Positions 10,531 to 33,579 of a DNA stretch of 33,579 nt are shown here, piece after piece. The DNA is taken from contig JAVLRN010000027.1 of the NCBI GenBank assembly GCA_032821775.1, forward strand, positions 1 through 33,579, in the 5' to 3' direction. Source of the DNA: Sanguinoderma infundibulare (Eukaryota > Basidiomycota > Agaricomycetes > Polyporales > Polyporaceae). The first letter of the stretch is position 1. Each line of letters begins with the position of its first letter. Below the pieces are notes generated by a model. It worked only from the letters and a program-made list of their open reading frames with translations. It did no database searches and had not been told where the DNA came from. The position numbers and the translations under genes were made by a program.

Positions 10531-10902
10531 AATTATATTTTTTATAAATTAAATCTTTCATTTGTTATTTGTCATTTGTTATTCGTTTACAGTGTTATAA
10601 AATTCAAACAATTTCTTAGCAAAAGTTTAAATTTTATAATTAAATGAAAAAAAAAAATAAAATAATAATTTAAGAAAATAAGGGTGTGTAAGTATATAAA
10701 TAATAAAATATATTTATTAACAATCATATAAATGAATGATGTTTATAAAGAAAAGTTAAACATTCAAAAATTATCCTTTAATATCTTAATACAATAATGT
10801 ATATGTTTATTATATTTTTAATTTATAGTATTAATGTTTATTTATATTAATTTAAAAATAATAATAATAATATATCTTTTCAAAAAAAATAAAAAAAAAT
10901 TA
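10531..10902 (+). other. AT-rich leader region before cob
   Basis: No separate gene. Contains a direct repeat of TTTGTTATTTG-like units (10559-10585) and many A/T runs. An open frame in phase with cob extends back to an ATG at 10834, but its codons are A/T filler (poly-Ile/Lys) with no cob homology. Confidence 0.6.
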
Positions 10903-13900
10903 GTGAGAAGTTTAAAATCGCAAACATTACTTAGACTTGTAAATTCATATTTAATAGATTCACCTGAACCTGCTAATCTTTCTTATTTATGGAATTTTGG
11001 TTCTTTATTAGGAGTATGTTTAGTGTTACAAATATTAACAGGAATTTTCTTAGCAATGCATTATCAACCACATGTGGATTTTGCATTTAATTCAGTGGAA
11101 CATATAATGAGAGATGTTAATAATGGTTGGGCTATAAGATATACACATGCAAATGTTGCATCATTCTTCTTTATATTTGTATATGCTCTATTTTATAAAA
11201 TTATACTTAGCGATATACTATTTTATTCTAAAAACAAAATTATTAATCTTTGTAAATTACCTTTTTATTGTTACCTACTATTTAAAAAAGTTATTTCAGA
11301 TACCTTTTTAAATTTATTTGGCTTTGGTGGTATTTCTAGTTTAGGTAACTTGGATTCTAAAGATACAGATCACAAATTTTTTCAATGGTTTGTAGGATTT
11401 ACGGATGCCGAAGGGACATTCTTAATACAGACAAAAAATAAAAGTGAAGTAAATTTTAGTTTTAAAATTACTCTTCATATTGATGATTCTGCGGTTTTAT
11501 ATAAAATTAAAGAAAAATTAGGTATAGGAGTTGTTTCTATCAAAGGTAATACTTGTACTTTTGCTGTTCATATCTTTTCAACTTATAGTTGATGCATTAC
11601 TACCTATATTTAATAAATACCCTTTAATGACACATAAACAATTAGATTATAGAGATTGGAGAATAGCAGTTTTATTGAAAAAAAACTCTGCAATCTCCAA
11701 TAGAAAAACTATTACTATAGCTCCTGAAACTTTCAATAAAATAGTTAAAATTAAAGAAAGTATGAATAGCAATAGAACTAATTTTTATGGTTATAATATA
11801 TCTTATTCATTGATTTCTAAGTATTGGTTATTAGGCTTTGTGGAAGGGGATGGTTCTTTCCATTTTACTAATAATAGAGCTATCTTTTCAATTACTCAAA
11901 AGGATAGACAAGTACTAGAAGCTATATCTATCTTTTTACAAAATATTCCAAGACAAACTATTTTTAATGGGTTATTTTTAGGTCCTCAGCCTAATTGTAT
12001 TATTGCGGGAAAAAATAATAATACTGCTTATCAATTAACTATCTCTGATACAGATGTTCTTTTTCAATATATTTTCCCTTTTTTTAAAGATTTACCCTTT
12101 TTAAGTAGAAAAGAGGTAGATTTTAAAATTTGGAGTGTAGGCCTATTTTTAATAATACATGGTTATTCTAAAATCCCTACTGGGAAAGATATTCTATTAA
12201 AATTAGGTAATAATATGAATTCTAAGAGATATTTCTCAAATATGATTGATATCCTAGATACAGCTGAAATAAATGCTCTTTTTGAAATAGAACCACCATT
12301 TAATATCTTTTCTAAAAAAAGCCATTTTGCATTGGCTAAAGAATATGCCATTGCACAAAGAAGCAGAAAAGGTTATAATTTACATATTTACAAAGATGGG
12401 GAAGAAATACCTGGTTCTCCATTTAATAGTTACAGACAAGGAGGTAAAGCTATTGGCTTAGTCTCTGTATCTAGTATAAAAAATTATATTGATACTGGAA
12501 GGGTATTTAAAGATAATTATACATTTTATTCTTCTCCTATTAATAAAAAAAAGTTTTAACTTAGAACTAAAAATAGTATAATTGTAATTAAATAAATTAT
12601 ATGGGCTTGTTTATATTAATTCCTACTAAATTTTGTAAACAGTAATTAGCTATATGCTGGGAACTCTTTAGAGCTTTCAATACTAATATAAAATTAGTTA
12701 TACGTTTAATTTTATAAAGTTAAAATTTGAAAGATTAGACAATCAGCAGGGAAGTTTCGACCTTTAATACATCTAAACTACTTATTTAAAGCCCTTTTTA
12801 TTTTGGGTTTGTAGTTTGGAAAATGGTATTAATTTAAACCCCTCAACGACTAAACGCTAATAATCTATAAATAAAGTTAATTATGTAAGATAGTAGTTTA
12901 AATTAAAGTTATTTTAGATAAAGATATAGTCTGACCTTAACTGAGAAGTTAAGAAGTAATCTTAGCTATTAATCGTACTATGGTACAAGGCGGATTACTT
13001 TTGAAATTATATTGTACAGGATATATTGTACTTATAGTATTCAAATAACATTTATTGCATATAGCAAGAGGATTATATTACGGATCATATAAATCACCAA
13101 GAGTATTATTATGGTCTATAGGTGTTATTATCCTAATAGTAATGATGGCTACAGGGTTCCTGGGTTATGTATTACCTTATGGTCAAATGTCGCTGTGGGG
13201 TGCTACAGTAATTACAAATTTATTAAGTGCTATTCCAGTATTTGGACAAGATTTAGTAGAGTTAATCTGGGGAGGTTTTAGTGTAAGTAATGCTACATTA
13301 AATAGATTCTTTTCATTACATTACTTATTACCTTTCTTATTAGCTGCTTTAGTTGTAGCACATTTAATTGCTCAAATGTAGGGCCTTTATATTAGATATA
13401 ATATAATTAGAATCAAGCTATATGCTGGAAACTCCTAAAGGCTTAAATACCTTAATGGTAACAATTTTAAGTATGCTACAATGGACAATCAGCAGGAAAC
13501 CTAATATAATTTTTATAAAAAGAGTAGGGTCCTCAGAGACTACACGCTTGACACCTTACTTAAATAAGGTGATAATATAGTCCAAACTATACTGAAAGTT
13601 ATAGTAATTATTGCATAAACCTATATTAACTATAACTAGATTATTTCATATCAGTCACTCTGTAAAAAGAATTAATAAAGATGAAAGATCTCAATTTAAA
13701 TTAGATCCTTATTTAAAACAAGTATTAAAAGGAAATATTCTTGGGGATGTACATATGAGAAGATTTTTTGAAAGAGCTAATGTAAGAATTATTTTTAGAC
13801 AGGGTTCTATAAATGCTTCATATTTATTACATTTATATTATTTAATCCAAGAATTTGTGTTAACTACTCCTTCAGTTTCAATAGTTACTGATAAAAACAC

Positions 13901-15894
13901 AGGAAAAGTTATATATAATATAAGTTTTTCTACTTTATCTCTTCCTTGTTTTAATGAATTATATGAAATTTTTTATTTTGAAGGAAAAAATAATTCCAAA
14001 TAACATAGCAGACCTTTTAACACCAGTTAGTTTAGCTTACTGGATTATGGATGATGGGGGGTTTTACCGGTTCCGGTTTAAAATTATATACTAATTCCTT
14101 TTCTTTGGTAGAATTAAATCTATTAATTAAAGCGTTAGATAAAAATTTTTCTATCAAAGCTACAATAAATATTTCTAAAAAAGAAAAGTCACAGTATAGC
14201 TTATATATTTCAAAAAAATCAATTGTCTTTAGTTAAATATTTAGTTATAGAACATATGCATCAAGATATGTCATATAAATTTTAAATATAGATTAGCAAT
14301 AAAACATGCTACATACACATGGTTCAAATAATCCTAATGGAATATCAGGAAGTGGTGATAGATATGCATTCCATCCATACTTTATATTTAAAGATTTAGT
14401 TACTATATTATTCTTCTTCTTAGTATTAAGTATTATGGTATTCTATTACCCTAATTTCTTAGGACATAGTGATAATTATATAGCAGCTAATCCAATGCAA
14501 ACACCAGCATCTATTGTACCAGAATGGTATTAAAATAGATGCCATGCTTAAGAGAAATCTTATGAAAAATTAACTTTACTATATGCTGGAAACTCCTAAA
14601 GGCTTAAATACCTTAATGGTAACAATTTTAAGTATGCTACAATGGACAATCAGCAGGAAACCTAACTATTAATATGCCGTCCGGGCCAGGAGTAGGATCC
14701 TCAGAGACTACACGTAAAGCTCCTTATTTAAAATTTTATATAAAAATTATTCATTAATTAAGGATGAAGATATAGTCCAGCCATTATTTAAAGATAATGG
14801 ATAATATAATTATTGTATAAAGTGGTCTGATAACTTCTATAAGTTTAGAATGTACGCAAAATTATTCCACTATACCTACTAAAAGACTTTCAAAATTTGA
14901 AAGATCGAAAATAACTATTGAATATCCTTTTAATGAAATTATAGTAGGATTATTACTAGGTGATGGTCATATTCAAAAAAGATCGTTAAACGGTAATTCT
15001 AGGTTTTTTTATACACAAAGTAGTTTAAGATTACATCATCTTAATTATTTTAATCATGTATTAGAGTTATTTAAACCTTACTTATCTAAAGATTTTATTC
15101 TTAAAGAAAGATTTTTTACAGATAAGAAAAGTAATAATAAATATAGTTCAGTTCAATTTGCTACATTATCACTTCCTTGTTTTAATTTTTATAAAAACCT
15201 ATTTTATAATTCAGGTCATTTAAAAATAGTTCCTTCTAATATACAAAATTTACTTACTCCTAGAGGTTTAGCTTACTGGATAATGGATGACGGTTCTATT
15301 CAAAATAAGGGTTTACATTTAAATACTTATGGTTTTACTCTACAAGATATTTTATTATTAAAACATACTTTAGAAAACATGTTTGGAGTAAATTCTTTAA
15401 AATGTACAATTCATAAACACAAAAAAGGAGAAAGAATTTATATTTGGGAAGAAAGCATGGATTTGATAAGAAACAATATCTCTCAGTTTATGCATAAAGA
15501 TATGTACTACAAAATAAACTCAGATAAATTACAGTAAATATATTTAAATGATCTATTACCATTCTATGCTATTTTAAGATCAATTCCAAATAAATTATTA
15601 GGAGTGGTAGCTATGTTTGGTTCTTTATTAATATTATTAGTATTACCTTACACAGATTTATCTAGAGTTAGAGGGTCTGCGTTTAGACCTTTAATGAAAT
15701 TTGCATTCTGGTTATTTGTAGTCGATTTCATTATTTTAATGTGGATCGGTTCTCAACATCCAAATAGTCCTTATGTTGAAATTGGTCAAATAGCTACGGC
15801 ATTCTATTTTGCTTGGTTCTTATTAATTGTACCGGCTGCTGGTTTAATAGAAAATACTTTATTCGATTTAGCAACTTTTTCTAATAATATTTAA
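10903..15894 (+). CDS. cob: Cytochrome b, four exons, intact frame
   Basis: Haem-bearing core subunit of complex III. Exons 10903-11184, 13055-13378, 14309-14528 and 15551-15894 join in frame to 1170 bases (389 residues). Motifs: [18 protein letters not shown], haem-ligand regions AMHYQPH and [30 protein letters not shown], the PEWY motif split across exons 3 and 4, and [14 protein letters not shown]. By homology the protein starts near the GTG at 10903 ([16 protein letters not shown]); an in-frame ATG at 10834 adds a 23-codon Lys/Ile-rich extension. No exon indels, in contrast to cox1 and nad1. The exon 1/2 and 2/3 junctions may be off by a few bases. Confidence 0.95.
11185..12559 (+). CDS. 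LAGLIDADG endonuclease fused to cob exon 1, one frame break
   Basis: Double-motif LAGLIDADG protein. First motif [12 protein letters not shown] (about 11384-11420), second [12 protein letters not shown] (about 11826-11860). Typical family blocks follow each motif ([21 protein letters not shown] after the first). The frame changes once at about 11578, where CTTTTCAAC has one T more than [11 protein letters not shown] needs. The C-terminus has a NUMOD1-like segment ([39 protein letters not shown]). Translated as an exon fusion and cut to release the maturase/endonuclease; both acidic catalytic residues are present. Confidence 0.87.
11185..13054 (+). mobile_element. Group I intron cob-i1
   Basis: Splits cob after FFFIFVY. 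The endonuclease ORF comes first and is fused in frame to exon 1. The ribozyme core follows: P ATGCTGGGAAC (12654), Q CAATCAGCAGG (about 12740), R CAACGACTAAACG (about 12843), S GATATAGTCTG (about 12920). Confidence 0.87.
13418..13504 (+). repeat. 87-base perfect repeat in intron cores (copy in cob-i2)
   Basis: Covers P to Q of the group I core and is base-for-base identical with 14579-14665 in the next intron. Flanking bases differ on both sides. Confidence 0.95.
13611..14285 (+). CDS. LAGLIDADG endonuclease in cob-i2, frame-broken
   Basis: LAGLIDADG_2-type protein. First motif [13 protein letters not shown] (about 13725-13763), second [11 protein letters not shown] (about 14035-14065). Frame changes at about 13990, 14055 (inside GATGGGGGG just after the second motif) and 14215; the last frame ends HQDMSYKF at 14285. 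The related protein in cob-i3 is open end to end, so these breaks may be errors or early decay. Confidence 0.8.
14579..14665 (+). repeat. 87-base perfect repeat in intron cores (copy in cob-i3)
   Basis: Partner of 13418-13504. Confidence 0.95.
14821..15537 (+). CDS. LAGLIDADG endonuclease in cob-i3, intact but no ATG start
   Basis: Open frame of 238 codons between stops, with no ATG, GTG or TTG before the second motif. First motif [13 protein letters not shown] (about 14945-14985), second [12 protein letters not shown] (about 15268-15303), as in LAGLIDADG_2 proteins. The closest relatives in the window are the ORFs of cob-i2 and nad1-i1. Start by ATA (for example 14830) or from upstream readthrough is likely. 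It is the least damaged endonuclease here. Confidence 0.85.
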   Translation, partial: SGLITSISLECTQNYSTIPTKRLSKFERSKITIEYPFNEIIVGLLLGDGHIQKRSLNGNSRFFYTQSSLRLHHLNYFNHVLELFKPYLSKDFILKERFFTDKKSNNKYSSVQFATLSLPCFNFYKNLFYNSGHLKIVPSNIQNLLTPRGLAYWIMDDGSIQNKGLHLNTYGFTLQDILLLKHTLENMFGVNSLKCTIHKHKKGERIYIWEESMDLIRNNISQFMHKDMYYKINSDKLQ

Positions 15895-15900
15895 TTTAAT

Positions 15901-17749
15901 GTTTCCAAATAAGAATTTGGAAGGTCGGACCTCTACCTGAGACAAATAGATTTAATTTAATATTAAATTATTTTTATAAGGTTTTAAGGTTACAAACTGG
16001 TTTTATTTTTAATAGTATTATTTTTAGTATTATACTAATTATTTCTGGTTTAATTACTTTATTCTTAAGACAAGAAATATTTATTACCCTAAATATCTCT
16101 GACAAATTAAAAGGTATATTATTTTTAATAGGATTATTTTATTTATTATTTGTGAAATTTAATCTTTTGTGTAGAATATTTATAACTTTATTTAAAGGTA
16201 TACCATTCTTTATCAAGGAATTAAAAAATAATGTTAAAGTTTATCCTTATTTTATATTATATTTAACTTTTAATATTCTACTAATAGTATTGAGTTTATT
16301 GGTAGCAATTAGAATTGATTATTATTACTTTGATTTTTTTGGTGGTGATTACTTTGAATCTTTTCTATGTATAAATATCTTAAGTTTTTCAACTTTTTTT
16401 ATTATATTTGTAAAAATTTTGACTCATATAAATATGAACTTGATTTAAATCAAAGCTTTAAATTTACTTTTTTTCATTATTTATTTTTATTACCTTTTCC
16501 TATATTTCTATGTTTATCTCAATTGGTTAACAGTCAATTGTTTAACTGTCAATTGTTTAAATGGTTAGGTTTTTGTGATGTTATTTATTGTGATGACCCA
16601 AGAAATTTTGCTACTACTAAAAGCGATCTACAGCATGATAAAGCATTAGTGGAAGCAGAAGTAAAAGAAATACCCAATAATTTAAAAAGTATTTATATCA
16701 TAAGTAATTTTCCTTGTCCAAATAATTTACATATTGTTTTCAATGAAGGATCCTTTTGGAGAAATATATCAGCTTTAGACACAGCCTGTAATGATTGCCC
16801 AGAATTTAGAGAGCTAATTAACCATTATAAGGCACTAGTCTTAAAAAAAGCTTGTTACAATTCTGCATTTAATCAGATTTTATTAGGTGAAGTTTTTATA
16901 AAACCAGCTTCTGAAGTGGTTAATATAATAGTGATAGCCAAATCTACTGGTGTACCAATATATTACAATCTTGTCTATGGTTCTCATTTACCAAATGGAA
17001 TATTAGAGCTAATTCTATATGGTAGTTATAGTCATATATTAAGTCATTACCCAATCAGTATCCAAGATAGAAGGAATATATCTTCTTATCTAGAAGATTT
17101 TTGTGGAATTTTTACTAGCCATGATTTACATAAATATACTTTAATTCCTAATGGAAATGGTAGGTTAATAACACAACCTTGTAATATTGATAATGGTTTT
17201 GATTCACATGTAAGAGAACGATTTAACAATTCTAGAGATAGTAGATTATATTTTACACCAGGTTCGGATTCTTTTCTTCATTTTTTTGGTTATTGTAATG
17301 GTAACCTTTGGCTAAAAGCTGTTCTTACTAAGGAAGTTTGTAATGTAAACCGTGTAACAGTAACACGGTTTTACACTGATAATAAGGAACAAATGGTTTC
17401 AATGTGTAATGATGAACGTCTCAATTTAATCGGTAGATGGTATAACTTTATACTATCGACTATAAGTCAAAGAGTTATTGCTGCTGAACCTTTATTAAGG
17501 AATAATTCAGTGATAATGGCTGATGAACATGGGGTCTTAAATAGAGCAATAGGTCTTAATTCAGATAATTTAACTAGATTCGAAAGTGTATTAAATCAAA
17601 CAAATGGAATAGGGGTTTATAATAATAATATTATTTTTAATAATGTTTTAGAAAGAGGTCCCTATATAGAGGATTTCTCATCGATTGTTATGATATATGC
17701 ATTATTAACCGAAGTTGAAGGGGTTTTAGCTAGATCTAGTATAAGATAA
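15901..17749 (+). CDS. ORF B: plus-strand paralog of ORF A, unknown function
   Basis: About 615 codons in two frames (to 16448, then 16367-17749). Shares with ORF A, in order: RLQTG, KFNLLCRI, KGIPFFIK, YKYELDLN, DVIYC, SFWRNI and LVLKKA. Multiple N-terminal hydrophobic helices are followed by a soluble C-terminal half of about 390 residues. No catalytic signature recognised. It lacks the Asn/Gln linker of ORF A but has a short tandem SQLFN/CQLFK. The one frame break falls in a T7 run (about 16393). It starts directly after cob on the same strand; the open frame begins just past the cob stop with no clear ATG in the first 60 codons, so ATA or GTG start is possible. Confidence 0.65.
17344..17374. 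repeat. GC-richer hairpin inside ORF B
   Basis: Arms GTAAACCGTGT and ACACGGTTTTAC around a short loop form a near-perfect hairpin, one unpaired A. It is in frame and codes VNRVTVTRFY. Confidence 0.6.
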
Positions 17750-19043
17750 ATAATTATTCCCCCTTATTTTTTTTTTTTTTTAAGGTAGCATAGAAAAGCT
17801 AATTTAGATCAGCGATATAATTTAAAAACAAAAAAATTCTTTTTAAATTTTAATAAAACAATACATTCCAATTAACAAAACGAGATCTCAAATAGAATAT
17901 GGATAATTTAACTAAAAAGAGAAAAATAGAGCTAGTTCAAATTATCGTACTGAAAATTAAAATAGTTTTGAGTTAGTATAAGAATATTATATATATCTGT
18001 TACATTCATTATTCTTAATTTAATTATTTTTTTTCTTAAAATTAAGTAAATCTATAGGATAGAATTTAAGTAATCCAGATAAATTTGCTTTCTTTCATAG
18101 TAGTACCTTATAACTATCCAATTAACTAAAAAACATTAGATATTCTTGTAAGCAGAGGAAATATTAATTTTTTTAGTTAATAACTATCTTAAATTTTAAG
18201 TTAATTTAGATAATGGGATATGTAAGGTAAATTTTAACCATTTTTTATAACATTTAAGTAACATAAATTTTGTTAATTACCTTTATACCAAAACAAATGG
18301 GAGTATTATGTTTAGGAATAGATCTTTCTTCCTTAATTGAATCAATTAAATATTACTTTTTTTTTTAAGTGAAACATAATCGATTGTAGGATCTGTATTA
18401 AAATTAGAATTAGATCTGATACTGGATATTAATTAATTATTAGTTCCATTAACTAAATCTTTAATATCTATAATAGGTTCACGATCATATTTAGCTTTAG
18501 TAGAAGTTTTAGATTTGGATTAATTTAATGATTCTAGATATTTAACCAAAAATAAGTTTAAATCAACATTATATCCTGATTAATGATATGAATTAATTTA
18601 GTTTAGGTTTACTAAAAATTATACTGATTTTTTTTTTTTTCCAATTTTTTAAATTACTAGATTTATTCTTTTTTTTCATTAGCAGATTTTTGTATATTGT
18701 TATTCATTTGTACATTACTATTTTAAGTTAAGTAGATTAAGGGTGTATTATCCTTAATAAGTTAAATTGTGGCATATCGGATATTTTTCATATAATGGAA
18801 CCAGGTATCCCAATTAAAAATTTTAAGATATAAATGTTATTTACTTTAACTCATCTATAGAGTCGCCTTCATATTTATAATGCTTATATAAGTAAAATAT
18901 TATTAAACTAATTAATATTTTATAAGTTAATAAGATACTTATTATTTTTTCATTATTTATACTTTATAGATAATTTTTTTAATTATACCCTATTATTTTT
19001 AATTAATAAAAGAAGAGTTATATTTTAATTATTTAAAATTTAA
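17750..19043 (-). pseudogene. Decayed region with a probable third relic of the ORF A family
   Basis: No intact ORF over 1.3 kb. On the minus strand, 18690-18760 reads NSNVQ then NNNIQ, close to the NSNVQ/NNQANIQ linker of ORF A; at DNA level GTTATTC-TTTGTACATTA and CATTACTATT recur in the same order as at 3038-3083. Other readable scraps are AKYDREPIIDIKDLVNGTNN (about 18425-18490). Many stops in every frame. The rest of the stretch shows only A/T runs. Confidence 0.4.
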
Positions 19044-19118
19044 ACGGTAGATGACAAATTGGTTCGTCGCTCCTTTTGGGGAGGAGATGTATAGCGTGTT
19101 CGAATCGCGCCTACCGTA
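19044..19118 (+). tRNA. trnP: tRNA-Pro (UGG)
   Basis: Acceptor ACGGTAG pairs with CTACCGT. The anticodon stem is CTCCT/AGGAG with loop TTTGGGG (TGG), and the T loop is TTCGAAT. Confidence 0.92.
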
Positions 19119-19136
19119 TATATCTATTTATAGATA

Positions 19137-19210
19137 GGTGTCATGGCAGAGTGGTAATTGCGGAGTACTGTTAATACTTTTTTTCAGAGGTTCAATTCCT
19201 CTTGACGCCT
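19137..19210 (+). tRNA. trnN: tRNA-Asn (GUU)
   Basis: Acceptor GGTGTCA pairs with TGACGCC (one G-U). The anticodon loop CTGTTAA (GTT) sits in stem AGTA/TACT and the T arm is AGAGG-TTCAATT-CCTCT. A T7 run fills the variable region and may be overlong. Confidence 0.88.
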
Positions 19211-19301
19211 TATAATAATATATTTTATTTTTACAAATTTAACATTTTATTTTATTTAATTTTTTTTTTTTAATTAATAAAAGAGAGTGTATTTAATACT
19301 A

Positions 19302-19385
19302 ACGAACATGTTGAAATTGGTAAACAATCTCCTTTTAAGCAGGAGTGGAAGTAATTCCTTAAGAGTTCGAGTCTCTTTGTTCGTA
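19302..19385 (+). tRNA. trnL: tRNA-Leu (UAA)
   Basis: Acceptor ACGAACA pairs with TGTTCGT. The anticodon stem is CTCCT/AGGAG with loop TTTAAGC (TAA). It has a long variable arm (class II) and T arm AAGAG-TTCGAGT-CTCTT. Confidence 0.93.
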
Positions 19386-19411
19386 TTGTTTCAAAGATAG
19401 TGTATCCTTCA

Positions 19412-19483
19412 AGCGATATAGTGTAACGGTTAGCACGACAGTCTCATGATCTGTTAGATTCGGTTCGACTCCATTATTCGCTA
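19412..19483 (+). tRNA. trnM: tRNA-Met (CAU)
   Basis: The loop CTCATGA gives CAT, with stem ACAG/CTGT and an outer acceptor AGCGA/TCGCT. The inner acceptor pairs and the T stem are weak, perhaps from indels. Initiator or elongator cannot be told. Confidence 0.8.
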
Positions 19484-19490
19484 TTATCCC

Positions 19491-19561
19491 GGTCTTTAAG
19501 TATAAAGGTTGTACAGCTTCCCTTCAAGAAGTTAGAACCAGTTCGATTCTGGTAAAGATCA
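19491..19561 (+). tRNA. trnE: tRNA-Glu (UUC)
   Basis: Acceptor GGTCTTT pairs with AAAGATC. The anticodon stem is GCTTC/GAAGT with loop CCTTCAA (TTC), and the T arm is ACCAG-TTCGATT-CTGGT. Confidence 0.92.
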
Positions 19562-33547
<13,986 letters not shown>

Positions 33548-33579
33548 TCAATAAGTTGAATAACATTTCTGCAGAAGTT

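Larger units (their letters stand above)
13379..14308 (+). mobile_element. Group I intron cob-i2
   Basis: Splits cob between HLIAQM and LHTHGS. Core first: P ATGCTGGAAAC (13420), Q CAATCAGCAGG (13487), R CCTCAGAGACTACACG (about 13531), S GATAATATAGTCC (about 13572). The segment 13418-13504 is identical to 14579-14665 in cob-i3. Confidence 0.88.
14529..15550 (+). mobile_element. Group I intron cob-i3
   Basis: Splits the PEWY codon of cob (TGG T / AT). Core: P ATGCTGGAAAC (14582), Q CAATCAGCAGG (14647), R CCTCAGAGACTACACG (14699), S GATATAGTCC (about 14769). Ends with G at 15550. Confidence 0.9.

Noticed and set aside
12163..12351. Minus-strand ORF
   Set aside because: Antisense shadow of the cob-i1 endonuclease.
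16367..16448. Programmed -1 frameshift in ORF B at a T7 slippery run
   Set aside because: The heptamer is in the right phase, but in ORF A the frame change lies earlier and without this run, and similar one-base breaks are everywhere. A sequence indel is simpler.

Overview
The window is fungal mitochondrial DNA, most likely from a basidiomycete (probably Agaricomycetes). It is strongly AT-rich and carries atp9, nad1, cob and most of cox1 with the usual protein motifs. There are eleven mitochondrial tRNA genes, and the tRNA-Trp has the anticodon CCA. Cob motifs such as the [17 protein letters not shown] and HSDNYI stretches look basidiomycete. Host exons write Trp as TGG throughout.

Layout. 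Bases 1-5290 (minus strand) hold a block that looks derived from a linear mitochondrial plasmid: the 5' two thirds of a family B DNA polymerase (dpo), a tRNA-like remnant, and two membrane-protein ORFs of unknown function (ORF A and ORF C). Bases 5695-6720 (plus) hold trnG, trnW, trnD, atp9, trnC and trnR. Bases 6952-10530 hold nad1 (3 exons, 2 group I introns) and trnI. Bases 10903-15894 hold cob (4 exons, 3 group I introns). Bases 15901-17749 hold ORF B, a plus-strand paralog of ORF A, followed to 19043 by a decayed stretch that seems to contain a third relic on the minus strand. Bases 19044-19561 hold trnP, trnN, trnL, trnM and trnE. Bases 19843 to the end hold cox1, cut into 11 exons by at least 10 introns and ending in an unusual hydrophilic tail rather than the normal C-terminus.

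The respiratory genes encode complex I, III, IV and ATP synthase parts. The introns are mostly group I ribozymes with recognisable P, Q, R and S core elements, each carrying a LAGLIDADG or GIY-YIG homing endonuclease ORF in various states of decay. Several introns share near-identical cores, which points to recent intron copying between sites and exchange of endonuclease ORFs between cores.

Caution. Many reading frames are broken by one-base (sometimes two-base) indels, usually in homopolymers, even in genes that must work (atp9, nad1, cox1). Cob exons are intact. I think much of this is assembly error from uncorrected long reads, so frame breaks in ORFs A-C, dpo and the endonucleases cannot be taken as proof of pseudogenes.
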